In this document: positions 51,923-61,799 of the stretch, piece by piece | Numbering within the stretch: position 1 is the first letter of the stretch | How the letters are laid out: each line of letters begins with the position of its first letter | Assembly: GCF_009730915.1 (NCBI RefSeq) | Contig: NC_052474.1 | Coordinates: 4,995,501 to 5,059,500 of the forward strand | From: Dioscorea cayenensis subsp. rotundata | Lineage: Eukaryota > Streptophyta > Magnoliopsida > Dioscoreales > Dioscoreaceae | Reading direction: 5' to 3' | Length of the DNA: 64,000 nt | Notes under the pieces: generated by a model | Told to the model about the DNA's origin: nothing | Database searches by the model: none | What the model saw: the letters and a program-made list of their open reading frames with translations, nothing else | Translations under genes and position numbers: made by a program

Positions 51923-52141
51923 GTGAACAAGAAATTTAGGAGATGCCGCCTAGAAGAATTCAAAAAGGAGTTCACTCCAAGGACTCCACTCCGATGGCAA
52001 ATCCAAGGCCTAGTCGGCGCCACCGACGCCACAACCGACGACATCGCCAAAGCTCTTGCTACTCTCCCCCTTGCCTCATTTGATAAATCTCTTATATTTA
52101 TATACTTAACTTTTGTTTTCTCCTTTTTGGTAGGCTTGTGA
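51923..52141 (+). CDS. Unrecognised short ORF, doubtful
   Basis: The 72-codon frame encodes a basic N-terminal half (RRCRLEEFKKEFTPRTPLRW) and a C-terminal hydrophobic stretch (IFIYLTFVFSFLVGL) that could be a membrane segment. Its middle part (about 51940-52080) is markedly more GC-rich than the surroundings and poor in stop codons, which could mark the remnant of a captured exon. It lies about 380 bp upstream of the GRAS start on the same strand. I do not recognise the family. It may be non-coding. Confidence 0.2.
   Translation: MNKKFRRCRLEEFKKEFTPRTPLRWQIQGLVGATDATTDDIAKALATLPLASFDKSLIFIYLTFVFSFLVGL
51924..51934 (-). promoter_or_regulatory. Candidate MYCS/CTTC-type element upstream of the RAM1-like gene
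   Basis: The minus strand reads TTTCTTGTTCA, 10 of 11 bases of the MYCS motif (TTTCTTGTTCT) found in promoters induced in arbuscule-containing cells and bound by WRI5-type AP2 factors. It lies about 585 bp before the GRAS ATG. A single short match in AT-rich DNA can be chance. Confidence 0.35.
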
Positions 52142-52518
52142 ATCTAACATTATATGGTTTGTCCATTTCCATACTTGTTTTTGGATATCTTAGAACAAAA
52201 ACAAACCACTAAAATGACAAAGAAAGACTCTTAACCTGAGGAAAAGTTCTTAGGAGGCTTGGGTGATGTATATAGATCCAAAAGAATCAAGTCATATACT
52301 TTGATTTATTATTTAATATGATATACATGCATATATTTTCTACATAAACAAAGTTGATTAGTAATAAGACAGAAATGCCCTGTTGATTGTATAGAAAACC
52401 CTGTTTAAGCTTATAATCAGAACCGTGAGAAGTAGAAAAGCTTTTCTCTGAGAAAATCAGAGCTCATTCTTTTGATTTAAGTTATTAAGCTAGTTTTTTA
52501 ATTTCATTATCGGGGAAA

Positions 52519-53332
52519 ATGTTAAATCCACTGCGTGGAAGCATCGTGGGGAACTTGAGGAACTGTGAGACTGGAAGCTCAAAACAGGAGCAAGTTGTGT
52601 CACCAACTGCATCAGTGTCTGAGTCCAATGTCATCATCACTGATCACGATCAGGTCAACCAAAATGCACCAGTCTCAGCCCTGCAAGGCCTTAAGTTCGA
52701 CTTAGACATCGATGTTGAGGTTCAGTCTCCAGACAACTCCATATGGGAATCTCTCTTTGCCGACCAGATTGATGCCGGTGCAGACTTTATGATTTCATCT
52801 CCGAGGAGGGACCTCATGGTGTGCTCGCCAAAGAGAGACTACATGATTTCTTCGCCAAAGAGGATGGGTTTGAGCTCTAACTATGTTAATACTAACTATG
52901 GTTACGTCCATGGACTGCAAGCACAAACTTCACTAGGTTACTCCACTCAACCTTCAGGCACACCTTTATCTCATGTGGCAGGAAACAGTAAAGGGAAGTC
53001 ACAGAGTCCTCTCCACAGGGTCTTTAGTGGCTCATCTCCTCAGTATGTTCATGGAGAAAGCCTAGCACTGCCAGCCATGGATGTGTTATTGGATGATTTT
53101 AACAGAGATAGTTACACCGAGTACAGGTCGTCCGGTATCTCGTGCTCGCCGGAGTCTCTTGACATGTCATTGCTTGAATGTTTATCAATCCCAAGCTCAA
53201 GATTCTCTACCTCAACATCTGAGGCAAGTCCAGTTGGCCTTCAGATGACTCCTGAAGGGGATTTTTTTCACTTGAACCACTTTGGAACTCAGTTACAAAC
53301 TCAGGATCAGAACCAGAACCACCACCACCACC

Positions 53333-53364
<32 letters not shown>

Positions 53365-54812
53365 CAGAGGGATCTTCTTGACCATAGTAGCTTGCTGGTG
53401 CAAGTGGCCGCAGCCAAGTCTGAGCAGCTGGAGCCTACATATCATGGCTTGCTAGGCCCCATATTCTCCGACCATGAACAGGTAAGAATATTACTATTCA
53501 TTCCGATTCCTGAGTAGTGAGGGCTAGCTAGAAAAATGAGTCACAAAAGACAAGGCCTGAAGTTGAGTAACTCGAGCGTTGGACGTGCATGAGACTGCTT
53601 TAATATCATAATAACGTGAATTCAGATTAAAATAAAGACAAAACATGACTAATAATTATACGATTTGTATTGCAGGAACAAGACAGTGGACTTCACCTGG
53701 TAAACCTACTCTTGGCCTGCGCCGATGCAGTAGCCAAAGATGACTACATGTCAGCCAGAAGGTATCTTCACCACCTCAACCGCATTGTCTCGCCCATCGG
53801 CGACTCCATGCAGCGCGTGGCTTCGTGCTTTACTGACGCACTAGCAGCGAGGCTCGCAGCCACGCTCACCGCCGCCTCAGCCTCCTCCACTCGCTCCCCT
53901 TCCACCTCACCTAAAACACCACCCTTCCCTTCACACTCCCTTGACGTTCTCAAGATCTACCAAATACTCTACCAAGCCTGTCCCTACATCAAGTTCGCCC
54001 ACTTCACCGCCAACCAAGCCATCTTCGAAGCCTTCGAAGCTGAAGAACGAGTGCACGTCATCGACCTTGACATACACCAAGGCTACCAATGGCCTGCCTT
54101 CCTGCAAGCCCTAGCTGCACGGCCTGGCGGCGCCCCATTCCTCCGCATCACCGGTGTCGGCCCTTCACTCGACCGTGTACGTGAAACCGGCCGCCATCTT
54201 GCCGAACTCGCCCACTCTCTCCGCGTCCCCTTCGAGTTCCACGCAGTTGGTGAACGTCTCGAGGACTTGCAACCCCACATGCTACACCGCCGAGTTGGCG
54301 AGGCGCTGGCCGTGAACTCCGTGTGCCGGCTTCACAGTGTGGCCGGCTCCAGCATCGGCGGTTTAGTCGGCATGCTTCGTGACCAGGCACCAAGTATTGT
54401 CACGTTAGTAGAAAAAGAAGCAAGCCACAATGGCCCACACTTCTTGGGCAGGTTTCTTGAAGCACTGCATTACTACTCGGCCATCTTTGATTCTTTGGAC
54501 GCCACGTTCCCTAGTGACTCCGTGGCGCGTGCCAAGGTCGAGCAGTACGTGTTTGCGCCGGAGATTAGGAACATTGTGGCATGCGAGGGGGCTGAACGTT
54601 TGGAAAGGCATGAGAGACTGGAGAAATGGAGGAAGGTGATGGAAGGGAAAGGATTCAAAGGAGTGCCCTTAAGTGCAAATGCAGTGACTCAATCTAAGAT
54701 ACTCCTGGGATTGTACTCTTGTGATGGTTATAGACTTACAGAGGATAAGGGTTGCTTGCTTCTAGGGTGGCAGGATAGAGCTATCATCGCTGCTTCAGCA
54801 TGGCGTTGCTAA
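52519..54812 (+). CDS. RAM1: GRAS transcription factor, RAM1-like, two exons, 699 aa
   Basis: RAM1 is a nuclear GRAS factor needed for arbuscule branching and lipid supply to mycorrhizal fungi. Exons are 52519-53481 and 53676-54812 with a GT-AG phase-0 intron. The variable N-terminal half has [15 protein letters not shown] followed by three SP-(K/R)-R motifs (90-116), SPLHRVF, and a His/Gln run (268-283). The GRAS domain begins at about 326 ([14 protein letters not shown]), with VHVID at 447-451, the second Leu repeat, the PFYRE-type region ([15 protein letters not shown]) and a complete SAW end (639-699) closing in [18 protein letters not shown]. The N-terminal motifs, the closing residues and the length (about 680-700 aa) fit RAM1 as I remember it; another SCL-type GRAS factor is the alternative. 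Two codon-repeat tracts are noted separately. Confidence 0.8.
52786..52866 (+). repeat. Ninefold-residue tandem motif (three copies) in the GRAS N-terminus
   Basis: Residues 90-116 are three consecutive 9-residue units of the form (F/L/Y)-M-(I/V)-(S/C)-S-P-(R/K)-R-(D/M). Each carries an SP-(K/R)-R site of the kind proline-directed kinases use. The three DNA units differ at synonymous sites, so the duplication is not very recent. Confidence 0.85.
53320..53367 (+). repeat. CAC/CAA codon run (poly-His, poly-Gln) in the GRAS gene
   Basis: Nine CAC codons (His 268-276) are followed by six CAA and one CAG (Gln 277-283). It is a replication-slippage-prone coding microsatellite in the disordered N-terminal half. 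Confidence 0.9.
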
Positions 54813-55270
54813 TGTTTTGTAGGTTTTTTTTTTATTATTATTATTTTCTTTTCTTTTTGCTTTCACATGTGAAAGTTCTGAATCGTGTTGTGTTTTGTGT
54901 TTTGTGTTTCTATCTTGGGTACGTGCATGCATAAAGAAAAGAGAAAAATGAATAGTAAACGTCAAGGGTATTAGTTTGATTTGTTATGTAAATTTGCCAG
55001 ATATGGCTTATATATATATATATATATATGCCATTGTGTTGTGTTGTTTAATTTGAAGGTTTTTATAATATAGGTGGATTATTAATTTGTTTGCAAAAGT
55101 TACACTAGATTTAGATGGATGACTTATCTACTGACTGATCAGTCAAAGTCTAAAACCAAATTAATTATGGGGCTACCTTGCTCCAATACAAATGAACTGG
55201 GATTTCTTTAATTAAATGTATTTCGTTTAGTTATATACCATCCATATCTTGCGCATGGTTATCAGTGCCG
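54813..55270 (+). other. 3' untranslated and downstream region of the GRAS gene
   Basis: A T-rich stretch directly follows the stop, then a (TA)n run at 55010-55029. No gene was recognised. An AATAAA-like signal is not clear, so the transcript end is unknown. Confidence 0.4.
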
Positions 55271-55549
55271 TCCGGGCAACTTGATAGAATTCAAGTGCAA
55301 GTAGTTCAATTATAAGAACACCAGAATAAAAGCTGATAGTCCTATTTATTTCACACTGGTTATATGAATTTTTCTCATTTATGTTATTCTATTAAAAAAT
55401 AAAGACATGTATTATATGATTTTTTTTTTCTTTTATGTTATTATATTAAAATTTAAAGAACTAAGTAAATCAGAAATAAAAATATCAATATATAAAATTC
55501 CTATCAAACATTTTTAAAGTTATCCTTACCTTTTTTTTATAACTCTTCA

Positions 55550-55840
55550 TTTGAAACACTTCTACCGTCTTTATGAATTTATTTACGGGGTTTCTTAGGA
55601 TATGTCCATACCATTTCAAACTATTCTCTCTCAACTTGTCACTAATAGGTGCCACTTTATTTTAGGTATTCTAATTTTTTAGATAAATTTATTCTTCAAT
55701 CAGTTTTTTTTCTAATAACATAGTCATACTTATCTTTTGAGTATAATGTATCTTAACAACCCAACATTTTGATATGCACATATATTCATAACTACCCTAA
55801 AAACCATTCTATTGGGATTTTTTTTAATATTTAATCTGGT
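55550..55840 (-). pseudogene. LINE reverse-transcriptase C-terminal fragment
   Basis: On the minus strand from 55655 downward the frame reads VAPISDKLRENSLKWYGHIL. This matches the widespread plant LINE motif 'VAPI..K(L/M)RE..L(K/R)W(F/Y)GH'. Just upstream, a weaker stretch (SKDKYDYVIRKK) fits the 'KD(K/R)IRN..I..K' segment that precedes it. Only this end of the protein remains, with stops upstream. Confidence 0.75.
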
Positions 55841-55974
55841 TAAATACCATATCATGCCCATTTATCAGTTGTTAATTTTATATTTGTGAAATTTTTTTAT
55901 TTATAAAGTTAATAAATCATAAAAGATAAAACAAATAGAGTACTTAAAATTTAGAGCCACAATAATGTTTTCTT

Positions 55975-56134
55975 TTGGATCTGGCTGCTCCACTATTAGT
56001 GGACTTTGTTGTTTGCTTGTTTCTGTTTTGGTTATGTGATCGTTTCAGGCGCTGTTTGTTGTCACCTTGGCATGTAACTGTTTAAACTTTTTAATAAATG
56101 TGGTTTATCCACTTTGTCAAAAAAAAAAAAAAAC
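55975..56134 (+). mobile_element. 3' end of a non-LTR retroposon with poly(A)
   Basis: A T/G-rich segment ends in 'gtggtttatccactttgtc' followed by 14 A (56121-56134). The 'tttgtc' plus poly(A) end is shared with the SINEs of this window, suggesting copying by the same LINE machinery. A pol III promoter is not evident, so this may be a truncated LINE 3' end. Confidence 0.5.
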
Positions 56135-56808
56135 AACGAAATAATGTACATGATGGTGAATATGAACATCTTAGGAAACAAAAGAAAAGAAGATAACACT
56201 TGAACAAATACCAGAAGGCTCAACAGATCATGTCAAGAAAACCAGCAGCTTCCGGGCAACTTGATAGAATTGATGCAGGTGTTATATATTAAATTTTAAA
56301 AAAAAAATCCAAACAATAAATAAAGAATGTCTTTATTAAAACATTATTAATAGATTTTTTTAATTACTTCCTTCCTTCCATTTATTCTCCTAATTTTCTT
56401 ACTTTTTCACTTAATTTTCTATCCATGATACATTTTTTTTTTTTTTTCGTATATCTCCACTTTATTTTTCTTCGTTTTCAAACATGCCTTCTCATTTTTT
56501 CTTTTTTCACTCTAGCTCCTAAACCATTTCACAAACATCTTCTAGTGAGTTTTTTTTTAATGTCCTGACTTATATCTATGGAGTTTTAAAATTTTCTAAC
56601 ATATTTTGGTTATTCATCCATTTTATTTTAAAATCTATTGATTAATTTAAATTTTAATTAGGATGATGGTTTTAATATAAGATAAAGTTCACATTATTTT
56701 CTTCTAGTCCCGGATATTCATTGTAATTCACTGTGTTTTTATTCAAATTTATCAAATTCATTTGAAATTTAGATGGAAATTTTGTTATTGTTTTATTATG
56801 TTAAGTCT

Positions 56809-58215
56809 GATGATGTAGAATGACATTATATGACAAGCCAAGTAATAACATGGCAAGAGAAATGTGACGTGGTTGTGATGACTCAGCAAAGGAAGTAATG
56901 ACTAGGATGATAATGTGTCAAAATGTTGGTGAGAAACTAAAAGGGTTAGAAGATCAAGACGAAGATCATATTTAGAAGATATGTCTCTCAATGGAGTCAT
57001 GTGATGATCAAGTCTAAAGGATCTTCTCAAGAAGGGTAAGTTTTATTTAAAGTATGGTTTTATCTATCCTTATTAACATCCGGATGATAAATCATATCTT
57101 TAATAGAACTCTTTTCTTGGAAAGATCTATTTTAAAGATAGAGAGAGAAGAATATTCTATCATTGGCACGAATTCAAGATCATGAAGATTGTATTGAACT
57201 TAATTTGGTGTGAAGCTATTTGAAAACACAAACTAAGATAGGACAAGCTCAGTTTGGTGTGAAGCTATTTGAAGATACAAACTAAGTTAAGCAAGGACAA
57301 GCCAATGAGATTATCAAGACCATATTTAGCAACACAGTTTGAAGAAAGATCCAAGAGCTAATTTTGGGCGGAGTTATTCAAGGAGACTAATCATATGTGA
57401 AGATTGATTAAAGATTACATGAGATATGATTAGAGATTTGAAGATCCAAGCATGGATGGTTGGAGATCATGCTTGAAGATATTGAAGGTTAAACTTGGAT
57501 GAAGACGAGATCAAGTTTGGTAACAATATTTCCATAAGTCAAACGAAGATCATTTGGGAAGAACAAACTCGGGTCAAGTTTGGAAAGAAGATCGAGAGAT
57601 CTTCGGTGACCATCTTTGGGGAGATTGTTGCGTGTGCCTTGGTGGGCACGTCCCTCGGGAGAGGGAGACCTATTAAAGTGACGAGAAGAAGGAAGCAGCT
57701 GTAGGCAAGAGGAGCTCGGGTCGAGTCAACTGCTACGAGGCGGACTGAAAGAAACAAGAGGTTGAAGATCGCAGATTCGGGTGTAACTGACTAGAACTCA
57801 GTCATGTTCAGTAAGGTGGGTCATGTTGCAACTGGGTGTTGCAACATCTAACTCTGGAAAGTGTCTAAGTTAAGAAGTCGCAGAGAATTCTAAAAGAGAA
57901 AACTTTATTAGACGTCAGTGCGTCTGCTTGAAGATTTAGGATGAGCCAACAAGTGAGAAACTTTGGTGAGAGTTGAGTGAGTGGTCATCGGGCAATCTAA
58001 AGAGGATATTTTTTGTGTTGAGAGAGTGAGAGAGTGTTATTCTCCTTGTTCTTATACCGTTTTTAGTAGATTGTTTCTCCAGGCCTAGCCCCCAGATATA
58101 GACAAAGTTATGCCAAACTGGATTATCAATTTGCTTGTATTTTTTCTCTTGCATGTTTGTGTGTGTCCTAACTTCAAGTGAGTTTTTGAGTGACTTATCT
58201 TAACACACTAACCCA
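56809..58215 (+). mobile_element. Solo LTR related to the Copia LTR at 60890-61728
   Basis: The 3' half matches the 3' half of the other LTR: 'tttagtagattgtttctcc', 'cctagcccccagata', 'gccaaactggattatcaattt', then a T/G-rich end. The middle carries the parallel 'gggtcatgttgcaa...gttgcaacatctaa.t.tggaa' block. No primer binding site or gag follows, so it is a solo or truncated LTR. The limits are approximate; TG...CA ends and a 5-bp duplication could not be fixed. Confidence 0.6.
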
Positions 58216-59167
58216 CTGAAATCATCACATTATTTTTGTAGTATTTGAATCATCACTTTTTTCCCCATTCTTCGTGACTGCTTTTTGTTGCGGTAGCTAA
58301 TCTATGGATCTCACTTGATATCATGATTTAGTACGTCTCCAGTCCTTCTAGTGTTCTCATGTATTTCCAAATATAAAAATGATTTTATTTAATTCTTTTT
58401 TGTTCTCTAATGCCATGGAAAAACAGATCATATAATTAAAAAAAAAAAAACTACCTTTTTCTGATTTATTTTTATTTTTCCGATGTATACTTTTCCACCG
58501 TCCATGGTTCTCATAAATACCGTTTATATCATAATAAATAATATTATCTTACCTCATATCATTTTCCATGTGAAAGTCAATATATATAATATATAGTAGA
58601 GGCCAATAATAATTCTTAGACTCTTACTTGATAAAAGTTGAGCAACAGCTGCACCTTTCCACAAGTGGAAATAGTCAACTCTCTGAATTATTTAGATAAT
58701 TATTTGAATGCAATGATTCATCTTTCATAAAAATAAAAATTAAAAAACTAAAGTCAATTAAAAAGACATATAATAGAGACGACTCTCACCAATAAAAAAA
58801 AGTACAGATAGATAAAATAACAACAAAAAAGCTCAAATAAAAAAAGTACAAATAAATAAAATAACAAAAAAAAACAACCCACGAACAACATGCAATTCAT
58901 TAGGAATGTCAAAAAAACATTTTAAATACTAAAAATATCTTTATGTTCACGGAGCTATTGGCCAATCAGTATGGTTAAAGGCACTAATGTCATTTCAGCA
59001 TTGTGTGAATTTAAATATAAGAATTTTAAATAATATGGTTTGAATTATGTAGGAATATGATTAATTTGAGGGATTTTTTATGAATTTGAAGGAGTTGGAG
59101 GGAGTTGCGGTTGCTCTTTTAATTCCAACTTACTCATTGTGTAAATCATTTGGGTATAAAAAAAAAT
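58216..59167. other. AT-rich intergenic DNA
   Basis: No gene was recognised. Two diverged copies of an 'aaaaaagtaca.ataaataaaataacaa' word occur at about 58796 and 58840. Confidence 0.5.
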
Positions 59168-60717
59168 GAAAATTGTTAAAAACACCCCTAAAGTTTGCAA
59201 TATGCACATATTCTCCTTCTAAATTTGAATATCCATAAAAACCCCTTCCTTTTGAATACAATGGTTTTTTAACCCCCCCCTCCCCCCAAGCATCTAATAG
59301 TGATTGATAGAGTTAATTTGGATTTTTTGGACGAAATTGTCCCTTGCGTGGGAAGTTGTGGCAAGTATGACAGGATTTGACTATAATGCCCTTGGGCGCA
59401 ATGAGTTTCTATTTAAAACATGAGGCTTCTGTTTAAAATATAATGTTTTTATTTAAAACATGAGGTTCTGTTTAAAAAATAAGTTTTCTGTTTAAGAAAT
59501 GAGTACATGCATTACTCTTCATGCTAACCTAATTTTTTTTGTTTGTAGTTTTAATGTAATCATGCTAACCTAAATTTTTTCCCACAAACTTATTAAATTT
59601 TTAATGCATGTAAATGTCGTTATCTCCATATAATAAAGAATGATCATCTCTATGTTTGTTTGTCTTTGTTTAACTATCGATTTTTCTTTTTAATATATTG
59701 CGTTTATGTTTAAAAAATGCTTAAATATCATTGTTTCTATTTAAATATGTACCAGTGGCCAAGATTAATTGGTTTTTATACCCAGGATTAATTTGTCACG
59801 TAAATATTGGTTTTTCTGTTTAAATATCAATGTTTCTATTTAAAAAAATAAGTTTGTTGTTTAAAAAAAATGAGGTTTCTGTTTAAAAAATGAGGTTTCT
59901 GTTTAAAAAATGAGTTTTCTGTTTAAGAAATGAGATTTCTGTTAAGTTTCTATTTAAAAAATGAGTTTTCTGTTTAAAAAAAATGAGCTCACTGTTTAAG
60001 AAATAACTCTCTGTTTAAGAAATGAGTACATGTATTACTCTTCATGCTAACCTAAATTCTTTTGTTTGTAGTTATAAGTTTGTTTGTAGTTATAATGTAA
60101 TCATGCTAACCTAAATTCTTTTCCACAAACTTATTAAATTTTTAATGTAAATATCGTTATCTCCATATAATAAAGAACGACCGTCTTTACGCTTGGTTGT
60201 CTTTGTTTAACTATCGATGTTTTTGTTTAATATATTGCGTTTACGTTTAAAAAAGTGCTTAAATATCATTGTTTCTATTTAAATATGTAAAAGTGGCCAA
60301 GATTAATTGGTTTTTATACCCAAGATTAATTTGTCACGTAAATATTGGTTTTTCTGTTTAAATATCAATTTTTCTGTTTAAAAAATGAGTTTTCTGTTTA
60401 AGAAAATGAGCTTTCTGTTTAAGAAATGAGGTTTTTGTTAGGTTTCTGTTTAAGAAATGAGTTTTCTGTTTAAGAAATAAGGTTTCGGTTTAAAGAAATG
60501 AGTTATCTGTTTAAGAAATGAGTACATGCAAAAAGGAATGCAAAAAGAATGAAAAAAATGTATGCAAAAAGGTTTAAGGGCAATGATGGAATTTCATAAT
60601 ACATGGGGCAAAAAGGAAGTGAAACAATAAAAGAAGGGTTATCTGAAGTATTCAAAACTCACAAGGGCTGTTTGGGAAGTTTTGAAATTCTTGAGAGGTA
60701 AACAGTAATTTTCCCAA
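59168..60717. mobile_element. Non-autonomous MULE, about 1.55 kb, packed with GTTTAA words
   Basis: The right end (60665-60717) matches the right end of the large MULE at 8213-8297 ('gggaagttttgaaa', 'aacagtaattttccc'). The left end (gaaaattgtt.aaaacacccct...) is a diverged inverted copy. There is no coding region. The interior is made of 'ctgtttaa(a/g)aaatgag'-type units and a larger tandem duplication. Target duplications are obscured by A runs on both sides. Confidence 0.65.
59501..60543. repeat. Tandem duplication, about 520-bp period, inside the non-autonomous MULE
   Basis: The word gagtacatg.attactcttc starts at 59501 and again at 60024; a third 'gagtacatgca' begins the next unit at 60520. 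Each unit holds the same sequence, with 'cacaaacttattaaatttttaatg', 'gtggccaagattaattgg' and then a run of 'ttctgtttaagaaatgag' minisatellite units of variable number. Confidence 0.85.
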
Positions 60718-60889
60718 AAAAATCAGTTTTTTTTTATTATTTTATTATTTTTTAAAAATAGATAAATCATACATATTACAGAGAAAAGAAAGTTATATAA
60801 AATATGAAGAAAGGGATTGAAAACAAATGATATAGTGTCAATGAACCGATGAATATAAAAAAATAATATAATAAAAATAAAAACTAGAC

Positions 60890-61728
60890 TAAATATGGAT
60901 GGAGCTTAATTTAAGAAATACCTATTAATGGTATAATTGAAGTTTATTGAAGGTATGATTTGAATAACCATAATAAGTATGATTGAATAATATTAAGGGT
61001 ATGATTGAAGACAAGCTTATTATTAGTATGATTGGCATGATTGATTGAAGATCTTTTTTTGGAAGATTCGAACGCCAAACTTGGATGAATTGAAGATCAA
61101 ATTTGGTATGTTTCGTGAAGAAGCATAAAGACATGTGCCCCTTGCGAGGGGACTGCGTGGTGAGGAACTGAGGAGGTAGGCTAGTTGCTGGTAGTCAAAA
61201 TCGGAAGATCGAGACGCACCGACTCAGACTAAGTATGAACGAGATGTTGATGGGTCTTGAGGTCGTTCGCAATGTAACCAGAACTCGGTTAAGTCAGTAG
61301 TCAGGGTCATATTGCAAGTTGTGTTACACCAGGAGTTATAGTATCTAATTTTGGAAGGTTCGAAAGTTAGTAACCGCGAAGATTATAAAAGAGGTATAGA
61401 CTATATTTGGAATGTTGAGGCGTCTATATAAGCTAGCTAGCTATGAGATTGGGTGTGATATCAGAGTGTGAGAAAGTGTGGGCACCAGACAATCTAGAGA
61501 GGGTAATGATCTTTATTTTTGTGAGTGTGAGTGAAAAAGTGTTTGTACTCATGTATTTTCACTTCTTTTAGTAGATTATTTATCTCCGGCTTGGCCCCCC
61601 AGACGTAGGTCAGTGAATGCCGAACTGGGTTACCAATTTCGTGTGTCTTCTTTTTATTTAATTTGTGTGAGTTTTCTATGAGTGTTTAAGTATTTTCTAA
61701 ACCACAAACCACACAGGCGGAACTAACA
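60890..61728 (+). repeat. 5' LTR of the Sirevirus-type element
   Basis: It lies immediately before the primer binding site and is similar to the solo LTR at 56809-58215. The left limit is approximate because the transition from the non-autonomous MULE flank is AT-rich. A TATATAA box lies at 61425-61431, with the transcription start presumably about 30 bp downstream. Confidence 0.55.
61425..61431 (+). promoter_or_regulatory. TATA box of the LTR promoter
   Basis: TATATAA in the context gcgtctatataagc, about 300 bp before the primer binding site. The equivalent stretch of the solo LTR (gacgtcagtgcgtct) has lost the TATA sequence. Confidence 0.5.
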
Positions 61729-61730
61729 AG

Positions 61731-61743
61731 TGGTATCAGAGCA
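61731..61743 (+). other. Primer binding site for initiator tRNA-Met
   Basis: TGGTATCAGAGCA is the standard plant Copia primer binding site, complementary to the 3' end of the initiator methionine tRNA. It lies two bases after the apparent LTR end and about 60 bp before the gag start. Confidence 0.9.
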
Positions 61744-61799
61744 AGGTCGCCGTGTTCGTTTTGGTTTCAAAGTCGGCGAGATCCTAGCAAGTTCCATTG

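Larger units (their letters stand above)
50239..52518. other. Upstream region of the GRAS gene, no certain gene
   Basis: The sequence is AT-rich. Frames at 50668-50910 and 50911-51099 (minus) match no known family. A 72-codon plus-strand frame at 51923-52141 is described separately. The last few hundred bases before 52519 are presumably promoter and leader. Confidence 0.4.
55271..56271. repeat. Exact 21-bp direct repeat flanking about 960 bp of retroposon debris
   Basis: The word beginning tccgggcaacttgatag occurs at 55271-55291 and again, exact over 21 bp, at 56251-56271 (offset 980). Between the copies lie a LINE reverse-transcriptase tail (minus) and a poly(A)-ended retroposon (plus). The repeat could be a long target duplication or two pieces of one repeat family. 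Confidence 0.7.

Noticed and set aside
53768..54658. Several minus-strand ORFs in the GRAS gene
   Set aside because: Antisense shadows of a GC-rich exon whose plus-strand frame shows all GRAS motifs.
59860..60540. CRISPR-like array of short repeats
   Set aside because: The units are low-complexity, differ in length and have no unique spacers of even size; plant nuclear context. It is a minisatellite.
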